Positions 1 through 5,654 of a DNA stretch of 7,104 nt are shown here, one piece after another; position 1 is the first letter of the stretch, and each line of letters starts with the position of its first letter. This DNA comes from Flavobacteriales bacterium UBA6049 (lineage in GTDB: Bacteria; Bacteroidota; Bacteroidia; Flavobacteriales_G; Salibacteraceae). Location of the stretch: NCBI GenBank assembly GCA_002429085.1, contig DIYR01000225.1, positions 1 to 7,104 on the forward strand, in the 5' to 3' direction. The notes under the pieces are model-generated. The model saw nothing but the letters and a program-made list of their open reading frames with translations. It did not search any database and was not told the DNA's origin. The position numbers and the translations under genes are program-made.

Positions 1-47
1 AAGAGAGAAAAAAATGGACTAAACCCTACACTATTCTACAACAGTGC

Positions 48-527
48 CTAGAAATAGGTGTTCTTGTTCATGAATTTACCACCAATCATCCAAAACAAAA
101 ATCGCATAGCCCCATGTATGGGTTGAACAGCATCCCAGTGCTCTAGAATCTGCCCGTTCTCTACCTTCCAGGTATCCATTATGTTTAATCCCTTTTGTGG
201 GTTTCCGCGATGTTTTCGATTGTTAGTGGCATGTGAATGCACTGTTACATAAGAACCATCTACATACATATGTTTTACATCGTAGGTATAATCTGGATAT
301 CTCTTAGCAAAATTAGAGACCACTTCTAGTACTCCATCTACTCCATCTACCATACTCTGGTTGTGTTGTTTGTATGGATGACTTCCATAGGTTTTTTTGA
401 TATAATCAAAATCATGATTATTCATGATGTGCTGAATGAAGTCTACAACTACTTCTGCATTTGCATATTCTTCTTCTGTCCAATTGCTTTTTCGAAAGCT
501 TTCTAAATCCACTATTAACCTTTGCAT
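48..527 (-). CDS. SnoaL-like (NTF2-fold) protein, COG4922-like
   Basis: The predicted product has 159 residues and looks like a small soluble alpha/beta cone protein of the SnoaL/NTF2 superfamily. Members of this group are annotated as predicted aldol-condensation-type enzymes, but substrates are mostly unknown. Supporting features are YGSHPYKQHNQ (about 47-57), DGVDGVLEVV (61-70) and the C-terminal strand pair NIMDTWKVENGQILEHWDAVQ (about 115-135), a pattern typical of the family. There is no signal peptide. The frame stays open upstream to ATG codons at 584 and 602, but a consensus promoter at 578-585 and two operator-like palindromes lie there. A transcript starting near 571 could not include those codons, so ATG 527 is chosen. 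The gene is divergent from the HxlR-type regulator at 618 and is its most likely target. The family call is firm; the catalytic role is unproven. Confidence 0.82.
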   Translation of the reverse strand: MQRLIVDLESFRKSNWTEEEYANAEVVVDFIQHIMNNHDFDYIKKTYGSHPYKQHNQSMVDGVDGVLEVVSNFAKRYPDYTYDVKHMYVDGSYVTVHSHATNNRKHRGNPQKGLNIMDTWKVENGQILEHWDAVQPIHGAMRFLFWMIGGKFMNKNTYF

Positions 528-556
528 GATTAGGCTTATTTCATTTATTCCATATA

Positions 557-573
557 ACTTGCGTTTTGCAAGT
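557..573. promoter_or_regulatory. Operator-like palindrome 1 (ACTTGC-N5-GCAAGT)
   Basis: A perfect inverted repeat with 6-nt arms ACTTGC and GCAAGT and a 5-nt spacer GTTTT. It lies between the divergent SnoaL-like and HxlR genes. It overlaps the expected transcription start of the minus-strand promoter (-7 box at 578-585) and the -33 TTG of the plus-strand promoter (566-568). It is probably a binding site for the adjacent HxlR dimer; this is inferred from position and symmetry. Confidence 0.7.
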
Positions 574-595
574 GAAGCAAACATACATACATTTA
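566..595 (+). promoter_or_regulatory. Promoter of the HxlR-family gene
   Basis: TTG (566-568), a 19-nt spacer, then TACATTTA (588-595), one base off the Bacteroidota TAnnTTTG form. The expected start, about 602, lies in operator 2 and 15-20 nt before ATG 618. The regulator therefore probably represses its own gene as well as the divergent one. Confidence 0.42.
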
Positions 596-609
596 CTTGC
601 ATTTTACAA
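578..609 (-). promoter_or_regulatory. Promoter of the SnoaL-like gene
   Basis: Read on the minus strand, TATGTTTG (578-585) matches the Bacteroidota -7 consensus TAnnTTTG. It is preceded after 21 nt by TTG (607-609). This would start transcription at about 570-573, inside operator 1, giving a leader of some 45 nt before ATG 527. The assignment rests on consensus and layout only. Confidence 0.5.
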
Positions 610-611
610 GT
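595..611. promoter_or_regulatory. Operator-like palindrome 2 (ACTTGC-N5-ACAAGT)
   Basis: A second 17-nt site of the same design as the one at 557-573, with the same left arm and spacing and one changed base in the right arm (ACAAGT). The two centres are 38 bp apart. This copy covers the expected start site of the regulator gene's promoter and the -33 TTG (minus strand, 607-609) of the divergent gene. Two near-identical sites suggest a pair of dimer sites controlling both genes. Confidence 0.65.
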
Positions 612-617
612 ATTAAA

Positions 618-1055
618 ATGAAAAAAGACGAATTACGCTCAGATTGTCCAATAAACTATGCCCTAGAATATCTTGGAGACAAGTGGACCTTATTGATTAT
701 TAGAGATTTAATTTTTGAAGGAAAGCAATTCTATAAAGAGTTTCTTACCTCTAAAGAAGGCATTGCTACTAATATACTTTCAGACAGATTGAAGAAGTTA
801 GAAGCTCAAGGCATTGTTGTCTCACAAGTGTATGAGAAACAGCGCACCCAGAAAATCTATCAACTCACCCAAAAAGGTAGAGACTTAATTCCATTGCTAG
901 TTGAGGCAATTATTTGGTCGGCTAAATACAAGCAAGGGCTCAATGTAAGTGATGAATTTATAGCAAAACTAGCAAGTGATAAAGAGCAAGTAATTACCGC
1001 CATCGAGGCACATATTGGTACAGATACGTTTAGTGCAAATCGTGCACAACCATAA
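618..1055 (+). CDS. HxlR-family winged-helix transcriptional regulator
   Basis: A 145-residue regulator of the HxlR/DUF24 (MarR-like) family, which act as DNA-binding dimers and often sense electrophiles, quinones or oxidants. The family signature CPINYALEYLGDKWTLLI runs from Cys10 to about residue 27. The recognition-helix region GIATNILSDRLKKLEAQGIV (48-67) is followed by the wing and YQLTQKGRDLIPLL (81-94). Cys10 is the only cysteine and sits where the redox-active cysteine of YodB/HypR-type members lies, so thiol sensing is possible but not shown. The frame opens at a TTG (597), but this lies within an operator and before the expected transcript start. ATG 618 places the cysteine at the usual distance from the N-terminus. 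The gene shares its control region with the divergent SnoaL-like gene and converges on the helicase gene with 9 bp between stop codons. Confidence 0.93.
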   Translation: MKKDELRSDCPINYALEYLGDKWTLLIIRDLIFEGKQFYKEFLTSKEGIATNILSDRLKKLEAQGIVVSQVYEKQRTQKIYQLTQKGRDLIPLLVEAIIWSAKYKQGLNVSDEFIAKLASDKEQVITAIEAHIGTDTFSANRAQP

Positions 1056-1064
1056 ATAGACACC

Positions 1065-2375
1065 TTAGATTACAGAAACTCTCACCTTCTTTTTCTTTAG
1101 GCGCATGTTATTCACTTTAGGTAACAATACGCTTACTGCATTGGCTTTTACAGAAACAAATGCACAATCTGTTTTGAGCTCAATTATGCCCAATTCATCT
1201 TTGTTTAGACCGCCTTGCTTAAAGAAAAGACCGGCTATATCACCTTTTGATATTTTGTCTTTTCTACCACCAGAAATAAACAAGGTATTCCAAGCTGAAG
1301 GTTGCGAAAGCACATTAGTCTCTAACTCATCTTCTGGTATATCACCAATAAAATCGGGAAGTACCTCTCCCTTTCCTTGAATTACATAGGCCGTACCATT
1401 ATTATGCATACGTGCGGTTCTACCATTACGATGCGTAAACTCCTCGGCCTTAAGTGGTAGGTGATAATGAATAATAAAATCTAGCTCTGGCACGTCAATT
1501 CCACGGGCGGCCAAGTCTGTAGCTAATAAGATTTTATGGGTGCCATTTCTGAATTTGATTAAAGCACGTTCACGATCCATTTGCTCCATGCCTCCATAGA
1601 AAACACCATGTGCAATATTGTTTGAACTTAAGAAATCACTTATCCGTTGAATGGAATCTTTGAAATTGCAAAAAACAATTCCGTTCTGTTCTCCTATATG
1701 AGATAACAAATGAGCTAATGTTTCTAACTTGTCTTTTGAAGGAGACAGCACCTTTCTTATCTCCAACTTACTTTCTTTTGTAGCTAAGTAGTCAATCGTT
1801 TCTGGATTATCCAAGCCCACAAAATTTGGAATCACAACCCCTTGTGTGGCAGATGTCAAAATCTTCTTGTTTACGTTCGGCAAGCCATTCAAGATTTCTT
1901 TCATTTCAGATTCAAAGCCTACTTCTAACGACTTATCAAATTCATCTAACACCAAGGTTTTAATCGAACGCTTGTTAAAAGCCCTTCTTCGCAAATGATC
2001 TGCTACCCTGCCAGGTGTTCCTATTAAAACAGCTGGCCTGTGCTTCAGTTCCATTTTATCTTTTGATCCAGAACGACCACCGTACACAGCATTGACTTTG
2101 TATCCGCTACCCATATCGCGCATTACCTGTTCTATCTGAATAGCCAACTCTCTGGAAGGAACAATCACTAATGCCTGAATTTCTTCAACCGTAGGATTTA
2201 ACTCTTTAATGATCGGCAACAAAAAAGCGAGTGTTTTACCCGTACCAGTTGGAGAAAGTAGCAATACCTCATTATTTTGCGCAATGGCCGTTTGAGAGGT
2301 AATTTGCATCTCGTTGAGTTTCTCAATCCCCAACTTGGCTAAAATGGCTTTTTGTTTTTGAACAGATAATGACAT
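1065..2375 (-). CDS. DEAD-box-type ATP-dependent RNA helicase (DEFD), DbpA-like C-terminal domain
   Basis: A 436-residue cytosolic RNA helicase, probably acting in ribosome assembly or RNA remodelling. The core motifs are in order: Q motif near 16-24, Walker A PTGTGKT (42-48), VPSRELA (72-78), TPGR (120-123), motif II DEFD (144-147), SAT (175-177), ATDLAARGID (285-294) and HRNGRTAR (315-322). Motif II reads DEFD rather than DEAD, and motif VI has N and A where HRIGRTGR is usual; both are compatible with a working ATPase. Residues about 364-436 resemble the DbpA RNA-binding domain that binds 23S rRNA hairpin 92 in E. coli DbpA, and end in a basic patch (MRLKKKKVRV). ATG 2375 is the first start after an in-frame TAG four codons upstream. 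It is transcribed towards the HxlR gene. Calling it dbpA itself would go beyond the evidence. Confidence 0.95.
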   Translation of the reverse strand: MSLSVQKQKAILAKLGIEKLNEMQITSQTAIAQNNEVLLLSPTGTGKTLAFLLPIIKELNPTVEEIQALVIVPSRELAIQIEQVMRDMGSGYKVNAVYGGRSGSKDKMELKHRPAVLIGTPGRVADHLRRRAFNKRSIKTLVLDEFDKSLEVGFESEMKEILNGLPNVNKKILTSATQGVVIPNFVGLDNPETIDYLATKESKLEIRKVLSPSKDKLETLAHLLSHIGEQNGIVFCNFKDSIQRISDFLSSNNIAHGVFYGGMEQMDRERALIKFRNGTHKILLATDLAARGIDVPELDFIIHYHLPLKAEEFTHRNGRTARMHNNGTAYVIQGKGEVLPDFIGDIPEDELETNVLSQPSAWNTLFISGGRKDKISKGDIAGLFFKQGGLNKDELGIIELKTDCAFVSVKANAVSVLLPKVNNMRLKKKKVRVSVI

Positions 2376-2379
2376 GCTG

Positions 2380-2387
2380 CAAAGCTA
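2380..2387 (-). promoter_or_regulatory. -7 element of the helicase gene
   Basis: On the minus strand TAGCTTTG matches TAnnTTTG exactly and ends 4 nt before ATG 2375. If used, transcription would start at or within a few bases of the A of the start codon, giving a leaderless or nearly leaderless mRNA. No good -33 TTG is seen 17-21 nt upstream, which lowers confidence. Confidence 0.35.
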
Positions 2388-2449
2388 GTCTGATTATTCA
2401 GCCTACCTATCATTGTTCATGCAATCCCTTTTGCTCTTGGTACTATGCG

Positions 2450-2466
2450 AAAATCAAATTGATTTT
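2450..2466. repeat. Perfect AT-rich inverted repeat, 8-nt arms
   Basis: AAAATCAA and TTGATTTT flank a single A. Two GTAC tetramers (2440-2443 and 2467-2470) flank it roughly symmetrically. It lies 75-91 bp before the helicase start, which suits an operator or other protein site better than a terminator. No regulator can be named. Confidence 0.5.
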
Positions 2467-2595
2467 GTACACGATACGTTAGCCCTTCTCTACATGCACT
2501 AATAACCAGAAAAGCAATAGGCCAACCACTATTTTTCTAGCTATGTACTAATAGCTCCTTCTTAATTTCATTTTACCAAGAGTCAACATCTCTTA

Positions 2596-2624
2596 ACTCT
2601 CGGTATGGAGTTTGTATAAATGGG
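2596..2624 (+). repeat. Possible degenerate copy of the repeat A 3' end
   Basis: ACTCTCGG-TAT-GGAGT at 2596-2611 matches ACTCTCGG-GAG-GGAGT at 3421-3436, and both continue into a similar A-rich stretch ending in GGC. The rest of repeat A is not recognisable upstream. The match is short and could be chance, but it also lies before a plus-strand gene. Confidence 0.3.
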
Positions 2625-2703
2625 CGATTACAAATGGTAGTAAGGCAAACAAACTAAGCATTACGAATACTGTTTTGCACATACTACAGAACAATACAAC
2701 ACC

Positions 2704-3318
2704 ATGCTAATAACTAGAAAACACATTCCATTTTTATTAATTTATAGTAGAATTCTGATTGCTATGGCCATAGGATTAATTACCTACTTGGGAGTACAAA
2801 ACCAAGCCATTCTTATAGTAATTCTTATGTCTGTAGGTTTAGTAACCGATATTTTTGACGGCATCATTGCCCGTAAACTCAATGTATCTAGCAGAAAACT
2901 TAGAATTTGGGATTCGAACGTTGATCAGTTCTTTTGGCTAATAGTTATTGGATCTATCTTCTATGCGAATTTCGACTTCGTAAAAGAAAATCTTCTTTGG
3001 ATTGGAAGCATTGTAGTGCTAGAATCTCTTTGTTATTTACTCAGCTTCTTGAAGTTTAAAAAAACCATTGCCACTCACTCCATTCTTGCGAAAGCTTGGA
3101 CACTATCGCTGCTAGGTTTTCTAATTGATCTAACACTCCATTCAACAAGTCACGTTGCTTTTATTATTTGCATTGCCTTGGGCATTATTTCAAGAGTAGA
3201 AATACTGTTCATTATACTGAAGCTAAATAACTGGACAACGGATGTTCCATCAATCTTCTCGGTTTCGAAGTTGAACAGTGGAACTCTGATCAAAAAGAAT
3301 AAACTATTCAATGGCTAA
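2704..3318 (+). CDS. CDP-alcohol phosphatidyltransferase family membrane protein
   Basis: A 204-residue polytopic membrane enzyme that would transfer a phospho-group from a CDP-linked lipid or alcohol to an acceptor alcohol in phospholipid synthesis; the exact substrate is not readable. The signature D-x2-D-G-x2-A-R-x8-G-x3-D-x3-D is present from Asp49 to Asp74: Asp49, Asp52, Gly53, Ala56, Arg57, Asp70 and Asp74 are all kept, but the usual glycine is Leu66. All four metal-binding aspartates remain, so activity is plausible. Hydrophobic segments lie at about 10-30, 35-50, 76-90, 96-116, 130-145 and 150-173. The C-terminus NNWTTDVPS...KKNKLFNG looks like a conserved tail of a Bacteroidota subfamily, as I recall it. 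The gene stands alone on its strand, with repeat A starting 24 bp after its stop. Confidence 0.88.
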   Translation: MLITRKHIPFLLIYSRILIAMAIGLITYLGVQNQAILIVILMSVGLVTDIFDGIIARKLNVSSRKLRIWDSNVDQFFWLIVIGSIFYANFDFVKENLLWIGSIVVLESLCYLLSFLKFKKTIATHSILAKAWTLSLLGFLIDLTLHSTSHVAFIICIALGIISRVEILFIILKLNNWTTDVPSIFSVSKLNSGTLIKKNKLFNG

Positions 3319-3342
3319 TGATCTGTTTATAATTGACTATTA

Positions 3343-3428
3343 TTCTCCTTTCCAACAACTACTATCTACCACCTAAAAACTATCTTAGTAATACTTCAAT
3401 CCGTAGACTAACTGCTTGTGACTCTCGG
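3343..3428 (+). repeat. Dispersed intergenic repeat A, copy 1
   Basis: This is the only complete copy in the window. It shares its whole length with 7018-7104, at roughly four fifths identity by eye with one single-base gap, including an exact 19-base run at 3410-3428. It shares its first half with 6189-6242 (27 of 29 bases over 3364-3392). It fills most of the gap between the CDP-alcohol enzyme and the gene at 3459. No terminal inverted repeats, target-site duplications or coding conservation are evident. Confidence 0.75.
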
Positions 3429-3457
3429 GAGGGAGTAATAGAAAATAGGCTAGCAGT
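3411..3457 (+). promoter_or_regulatory. Nested hairpin leader before the gene at 3459
   Basis: The outer arms ACTGCT (3411-3416) and AGCAGT (3452-3457) can pair. Inside them ACTCTC (3421-3426) and GGGAGT (3431-3436) form a six-pair stem, with one T-G wobble, closed by the GNRA-type loop GGGA. The outer stem ends one base before ATG 3459, so folding could affect ribosome access. The left part belongs to repeat A. Confidence 0.4.
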
Positions 3458-3458
3458 A

Positions 3459-4064
3459 ATGAATAATCTAATCACCATATTGATTCTAACTTTTGGAATT
3501 GTCACTCATTCTTCTGAATTGCCAGTGAAGGGCTCTAAACCGAGAGGAGGAATTCCTTTTAAGGATGGTAAGGTTCATTTTATCTCCGAGCAAAGGTTCA
3601 TGTACGTTCCTAACTCATCTTTCTTAGACACCGTTTACGGCAATGTAACAATGCTAAACGATAATGACGTTTTCATAGAAAGTCACTATCAAGAGAAATA
3701 CATTTCAGATGTTAATTATCATTTCACGCAGAGCTCAAAAAGCGACTCTACATTTGTCATTTTCAATAACTATGACAAAGACTATGTAATATTCTTCGTG
3801 GGAATAGAGCTGATGGTCGATAAGTCTAATGTGAGCTTGAACGGGTTTGACGAACAGTACCGTAAAATCCCAAAAGAAAACCTTCAAAGCTTTAGAGTAA
3901 CTATACTAAGTGACATTAAGAGTGAATTGATAAACATTGAAGAAGAGATTTTTGGTGATACACTTCTGATCGAATTTGATTATTTACCTGTTAGAGACAC
4001 ACATCGATATACTTTCATCTCAGATACACTGAAGAATCACGGAAAAAGAATAAAACACCACTAA
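3459..4064 (+). CDS. Secreted hypothetical protein
   Basis: I do not recognise this 201-residue protein. Residues 1 to about 19 (MNNLITILILTFGIVTHSS) look like a signal peptide, so it is probably exported. The mature part alternates short hydrophobic strands and polar loops, for example YGNVTMLNDNDVFIESHY and DKDYVIFFVGIELMVDK, suggesting a mainly beta fold. It contains no cysteine and ends in a basic tail (KNHGKRIKHH). The frame can be extended to a TTG at 3333, but those 42 codons are repeat A read as protein and would bury the signal peptide, so ATG 3459 is used. The start is immediately preceded by a hairpin-forming leader. It is the first of five small plus-strand genes separated by repeats A or B. 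It could be an immunity-type or envelope protein, but nothing in the sequence proves either. Confidence 0.72.
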   Translation: MNNLITILILTFGIVTHSSELPVKGSKPRGGIPFKDGKVHFISEQRFMYVPNSSFLDTVYGNVTMLNDNDVFIESHYQEKYISDVNYHFTQSSKSDSTFVIFNNYDKDYVIFFVGIELMVDKSNVSLNGFDEQYRKIPKENLQSFRVTILSDIKSELINIEEEIFGDTLLIEFDYLPVRDTHRYTFISDTLKNHGKRIKHH

Positions 4065-4137
4065 CACTGACCATAAGTAGTTTAGGGACACTGCATTTTT
4101 TAGAGTTTAACTTTTCTACCTTCACTTTCTTGTGGGA

Positions 4138-4213
4138 GTATAAACAATACCATCAAATGCAGGGTACTCATGAGTGTCATTGAATTATAAACCTAAACGA
4201 ATAATAAATAATA
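4138..4213 (+). repeat. Dispersed intergenic repeat B, copy 1
   Basis: It matches 5090-5163 across about 75 bp with a 2-bp indel. Shared blocks are GTATAA, AAATGCAG, TCATGAGTG, TTGAAT and AAACGAATAA. This copy contains a perfect 10-bp palindrome ACTCATGAGT (4166-4175), with one base changed in the other copy. It ends 30 bp before ATG 4244, and its TTG at 4181 region followed by AT-rich sequence could be a weak promoter. Confidence 0.7.
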
Positions 4214-4243
4214 GCTCTAAAATTCATACTCTAGTAAGTTGTA

Positions 4244-5008
4244 ATGCAAAATTCAATATTGACATTTCTGTTTTTCGCTCTCTGTTTCACTAACGGTTAT
4301 TCTCAGTTATCGAAAGCCGAATATGAAGGTCTTGTTGAATATTTTGTAGACTGCGTAAAAAACTCGGATATCGATAAATTAGACTCTATTGTATCCTACC
4401 CCATTGAAAGACCTTACCCAATACCCTCAATTAGTAACAAACAAGAACTGAAGAATCGATACTCCGAATTATTTGATGACAGCTTGACTTCGATCATATC
4501 AAATTCAAATCTTAAAGAAGATTGGACCGATATGGGTTGGCGTGGAATCATGCTAAATAGTGGCCTTGTGTGGTTAGACTATGATGGTATGCTTATCTCA
4601 ACAAACTATACCTCTAAAAAAGAAAAGGTTATTGAAGGTAAGTGGATTGAGTACGAAAGAAACTTACTTCATGCTGATTTGAAGGACTTTAAAAAGCCAA
4701 TTCATACCATTCAAACTGAAAAGTTCATTGTGCGTATTGACCAGTTGAAAAACAACAAGTATCGCTATTGCTCATGGTCAAAAGAATCTAGCATTTCAAG
4801 CAAACCTGATTTAGTAATTACGAATGGAGAATGGATTCCTGTGGGAAGCGGAGGGAATCACTATTTCAAATTTAGAAATGGAGAGTACAACTACATAGTA
4901 TACGTAAATGCTTTGAGAACTGAAGAAACCCCTCCATTCAACTTGGAAGTATCTAAAAATGACAATGTCATTTTAAATCAACCGGCCGAATTGAAAAAGT
5001 TAAAATAA
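4244..5008 (+). CDS. Secreted two-part hypothetical protein
   Basis: A 254-residue protein with a signal peptide (residues 1 to about 20, cleavage likely near NGYSQ). The N-terminal half (about 24-125) has features of a cone-like or NTF2-like domain: LVEYFVDCVKNSDIDKLDSI, YPIPSISNKQELKNRYSELF and DWTDMGWRGIML followed by VWLDYDG. The C-terminal half (about 153-222) has a separate motif set: FIVRIDQLKNNKYRYCSW, KPDLVITNGEW and GGNHYFKFRNGEYNYIVYV. These read like strongly conserved family motifs, and I believe similar proteins occur in Bacteroidota and Gammaproteobacteria, but I cannot name the family or role. Two cysteines remain after cleavage (37 and 176), both isolated. Repeat B lies directly upstream, and an inverted repeat plus a second B copy lie downstream, so it looks like a single-gene unit. 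Confidence 0.78.
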   Translation: MQNSILTFLFFALCFTNGYSQLSKAEYEGLVEYFVDCVKNSDIDKLDSIVSYPIERPYPIPSISNKQELKNRYSELFDDSLTSIISNSNLKEDWTDMGWRGIMLNSGLVWLDYDGMLISTNYTSKKEKVIEGKWIEYERNLLHADLKDFKKPIHTIQTEKFIVRIDQLKNNKYRYCSWSKESSISSKPDLVITNGEWIPVGSGGNHYFKFRNGEYNYIVYVNALRTEETPPFNLEVSKNDNVILNQPAELKKLK

Positions 5009-5013
5009 AAACC

Positions 5014-5032
5014 TACATCAAGACGAGATGTA
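5014..5032 (+). terminator. Short hairpin just after the gene at 4244
   Basis: TACATC (5014-5019) and GATGTA (5027-5032) pair around a 7-nt loop, beginning 6 nt after the stop codon. No T-run follows, so it may protect the 3' end of the message rather than stop transcription. Confidence 0.3.
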
Positions 5033-5037
5033 AACAT

Positions 5038-5076
5038 ATGACAGATTTTACTTGACTATTTGGATTTTTCTGTCAT
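5038..5076 (+). terminator. 8-bp inverted repeat, possible terminator
   Basis: ATGACAGA (5038-5045) pairs perfectly with TCTGTCAT (5069-5076) across a 23-nt loop and is followed by a T-rich stretch (CATCATTTTC). It lies between the gene at 4244 and repeat B copy 2. The long loop makes efficient termination doubtful. Confidence 0.3.
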
Positions 5077-5089
5077 CATTTTCTCATAG

Positions 5090-5163
5090 GTATAAGAACG
5101 ACACAACCAAATGCAGCGTATTCATGAGTGCCTTTGAATATAAACCCAAACGAATAAAAAAAA
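5090..5163 (+). repeat. Dispersed intergenic repeat B, copy 2
   Basis: The second copy of the repeat at 4138-4213, in the same orientation and again upstream of a plus-strand gene (ATG 5218, 54 bp away). The palindrome is degenerate here (ATTCATGAGT, 5120-5129). Blocks AAATGCAG, TTCATGAGTG and AAACGAATAA are conserved, while the flanking sequence is not. Confidence 0.7.
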
Positions 5164-5217
5164 CTCCCGTTATTCTAACAACAATAGCACTAGAATTTAG
5201 TCGTTTAAACCAACGAA

Positions 5218-5646
5218 ATGGAACGATTAAAAAGAGCAGTACTCTACTTTTTTGGTCTCTTCGTTCTGCTATTGGGTGTTTTCCAATTAGACGTAACCAA
5301 GAGGTTCATCGCTTCTAGAAATCATAGCATAAACCTACCTGATTACTTCACCAATGTTCAATTGAATAAACCTGAAACCAGGCTCTCCTTCAATAGCTTA
5401 AACACTTCTGAAACGACTGGTGTAATTCCTCAAAATAAAATTGAAAGTTTCTACAAGCAACTAAACGGCCAGCAAATCTTCTTGAGTCAAGCACCAATGG
5501 GAAACTTTCAAGCTGTTCAAAACCAACTTCCAAATGACTACTCAATTGCTTTCCGAGATAAAAGAAACCAACTGCATTCCGCCTATTGTGCTTTAGATTC
5601 GGTAAATCAAGTTTATAACATCAGAATTTACACTTCAAACGAATAA
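5218..5646 (+). CDS. Small membrane-anchored hypothetical protein
   Basis: I do not recognise this 142-residue protein. The N-terminus MERLKRA is basic and is followed by a single strong hydrophobic segment (about 7-24, VLYFFGLFVLLLGVFQLD), which predicts a signal anchor with the rest outside the cytoplasm. The remainder is polar and rich in Asn and Gln, with NLPDYFTNVQLN (39-50) and the patch YSIAFRDKRNQLHSAYCALD. There is one cysteine near residue 124. Only 8 bp separate its stop from the next start, so the two genes almost certainly form one transcript and may work together. Repeat B lies upstream. An upstream overlapping frame starting at 5052 has no family features and is taken as a shadow of this gene and its leader. 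Confidence 0.7.
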   Translation: MERLKRAVLYFFGLFVLLLGVFQLDVTKRFIASRNHSINLPDYFTNVQLNKPETRLSFNSLNTSETTGVIPQNKIESFYKQLNGQQIFLSQAPMGNFQAVQNQLPNDYSIAFRDKRNQLHSAYCALDSVNQVYNIRIYTSNE

Positions 5647-5654
5647 CAACAGCT

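Larger units (their letters stand above)
2376..2703. other. Gene-free 328-bp intergenic region with inverted repeats
   Basis: I see no credible coding frame here. It lies between the divergent helicase and CDP-alcohol phosphotransferase genes, so it should hold both promoters. It contains a perfect palindrome (2450-2466), a 6-6-6 hairpin AGCTAT/ATAGCT (2539-2556) and a stretch at 2596-2624 that resembles the 3' end of repeat A found further downstream. No clear promoter for the gene at 2704 could be assigned. Confidence 0.6.

Noticed and set aside
8..46. Terminator of the SnoaL-like gene (CACT/AGTG stem and a run of seven T on the minus strand)
   Set aside because: The stem has only four pairs and is separated from the T-run by about 15 nt, so it does not form a standard intrinsic terminator.
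528..602. Longer SnoaL-like protein starting at 584 or 602
   Set aside because: The region holds two operator-like palindromes and a consensus promoter, and the added residues do not resemble the family N-terminus.
860..1063. Minus-strand reading frame inside the HxlR gene
   Set aside because: It lies antisense to a clear regulator gene, has no recognisable motif, and is best explained as a shadow frame.
3343..3440. Repeat A as a miniature transposon
   Set aside because: No matching terminal inverted repeats or target duplications could be found, and copy ends are not consistent.
3333..3458. N-terminal extension of the gene at 3459 from a TTG codon
   Set aside because: These 42 codons are repeat A read in one frame. 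The aligned frame is interrupted in copy 3, and the extension would bury a clear signal peptide.
5052..5318. 88-residue plus-strand frame overlapping the start of the gene at 5218
   Set aside because: It reads through repeat B and out of frame through the membrane-anchored gene, with no domain or signal. The gene at 5218 has a coherent membrane anchor and a tight operon partner.
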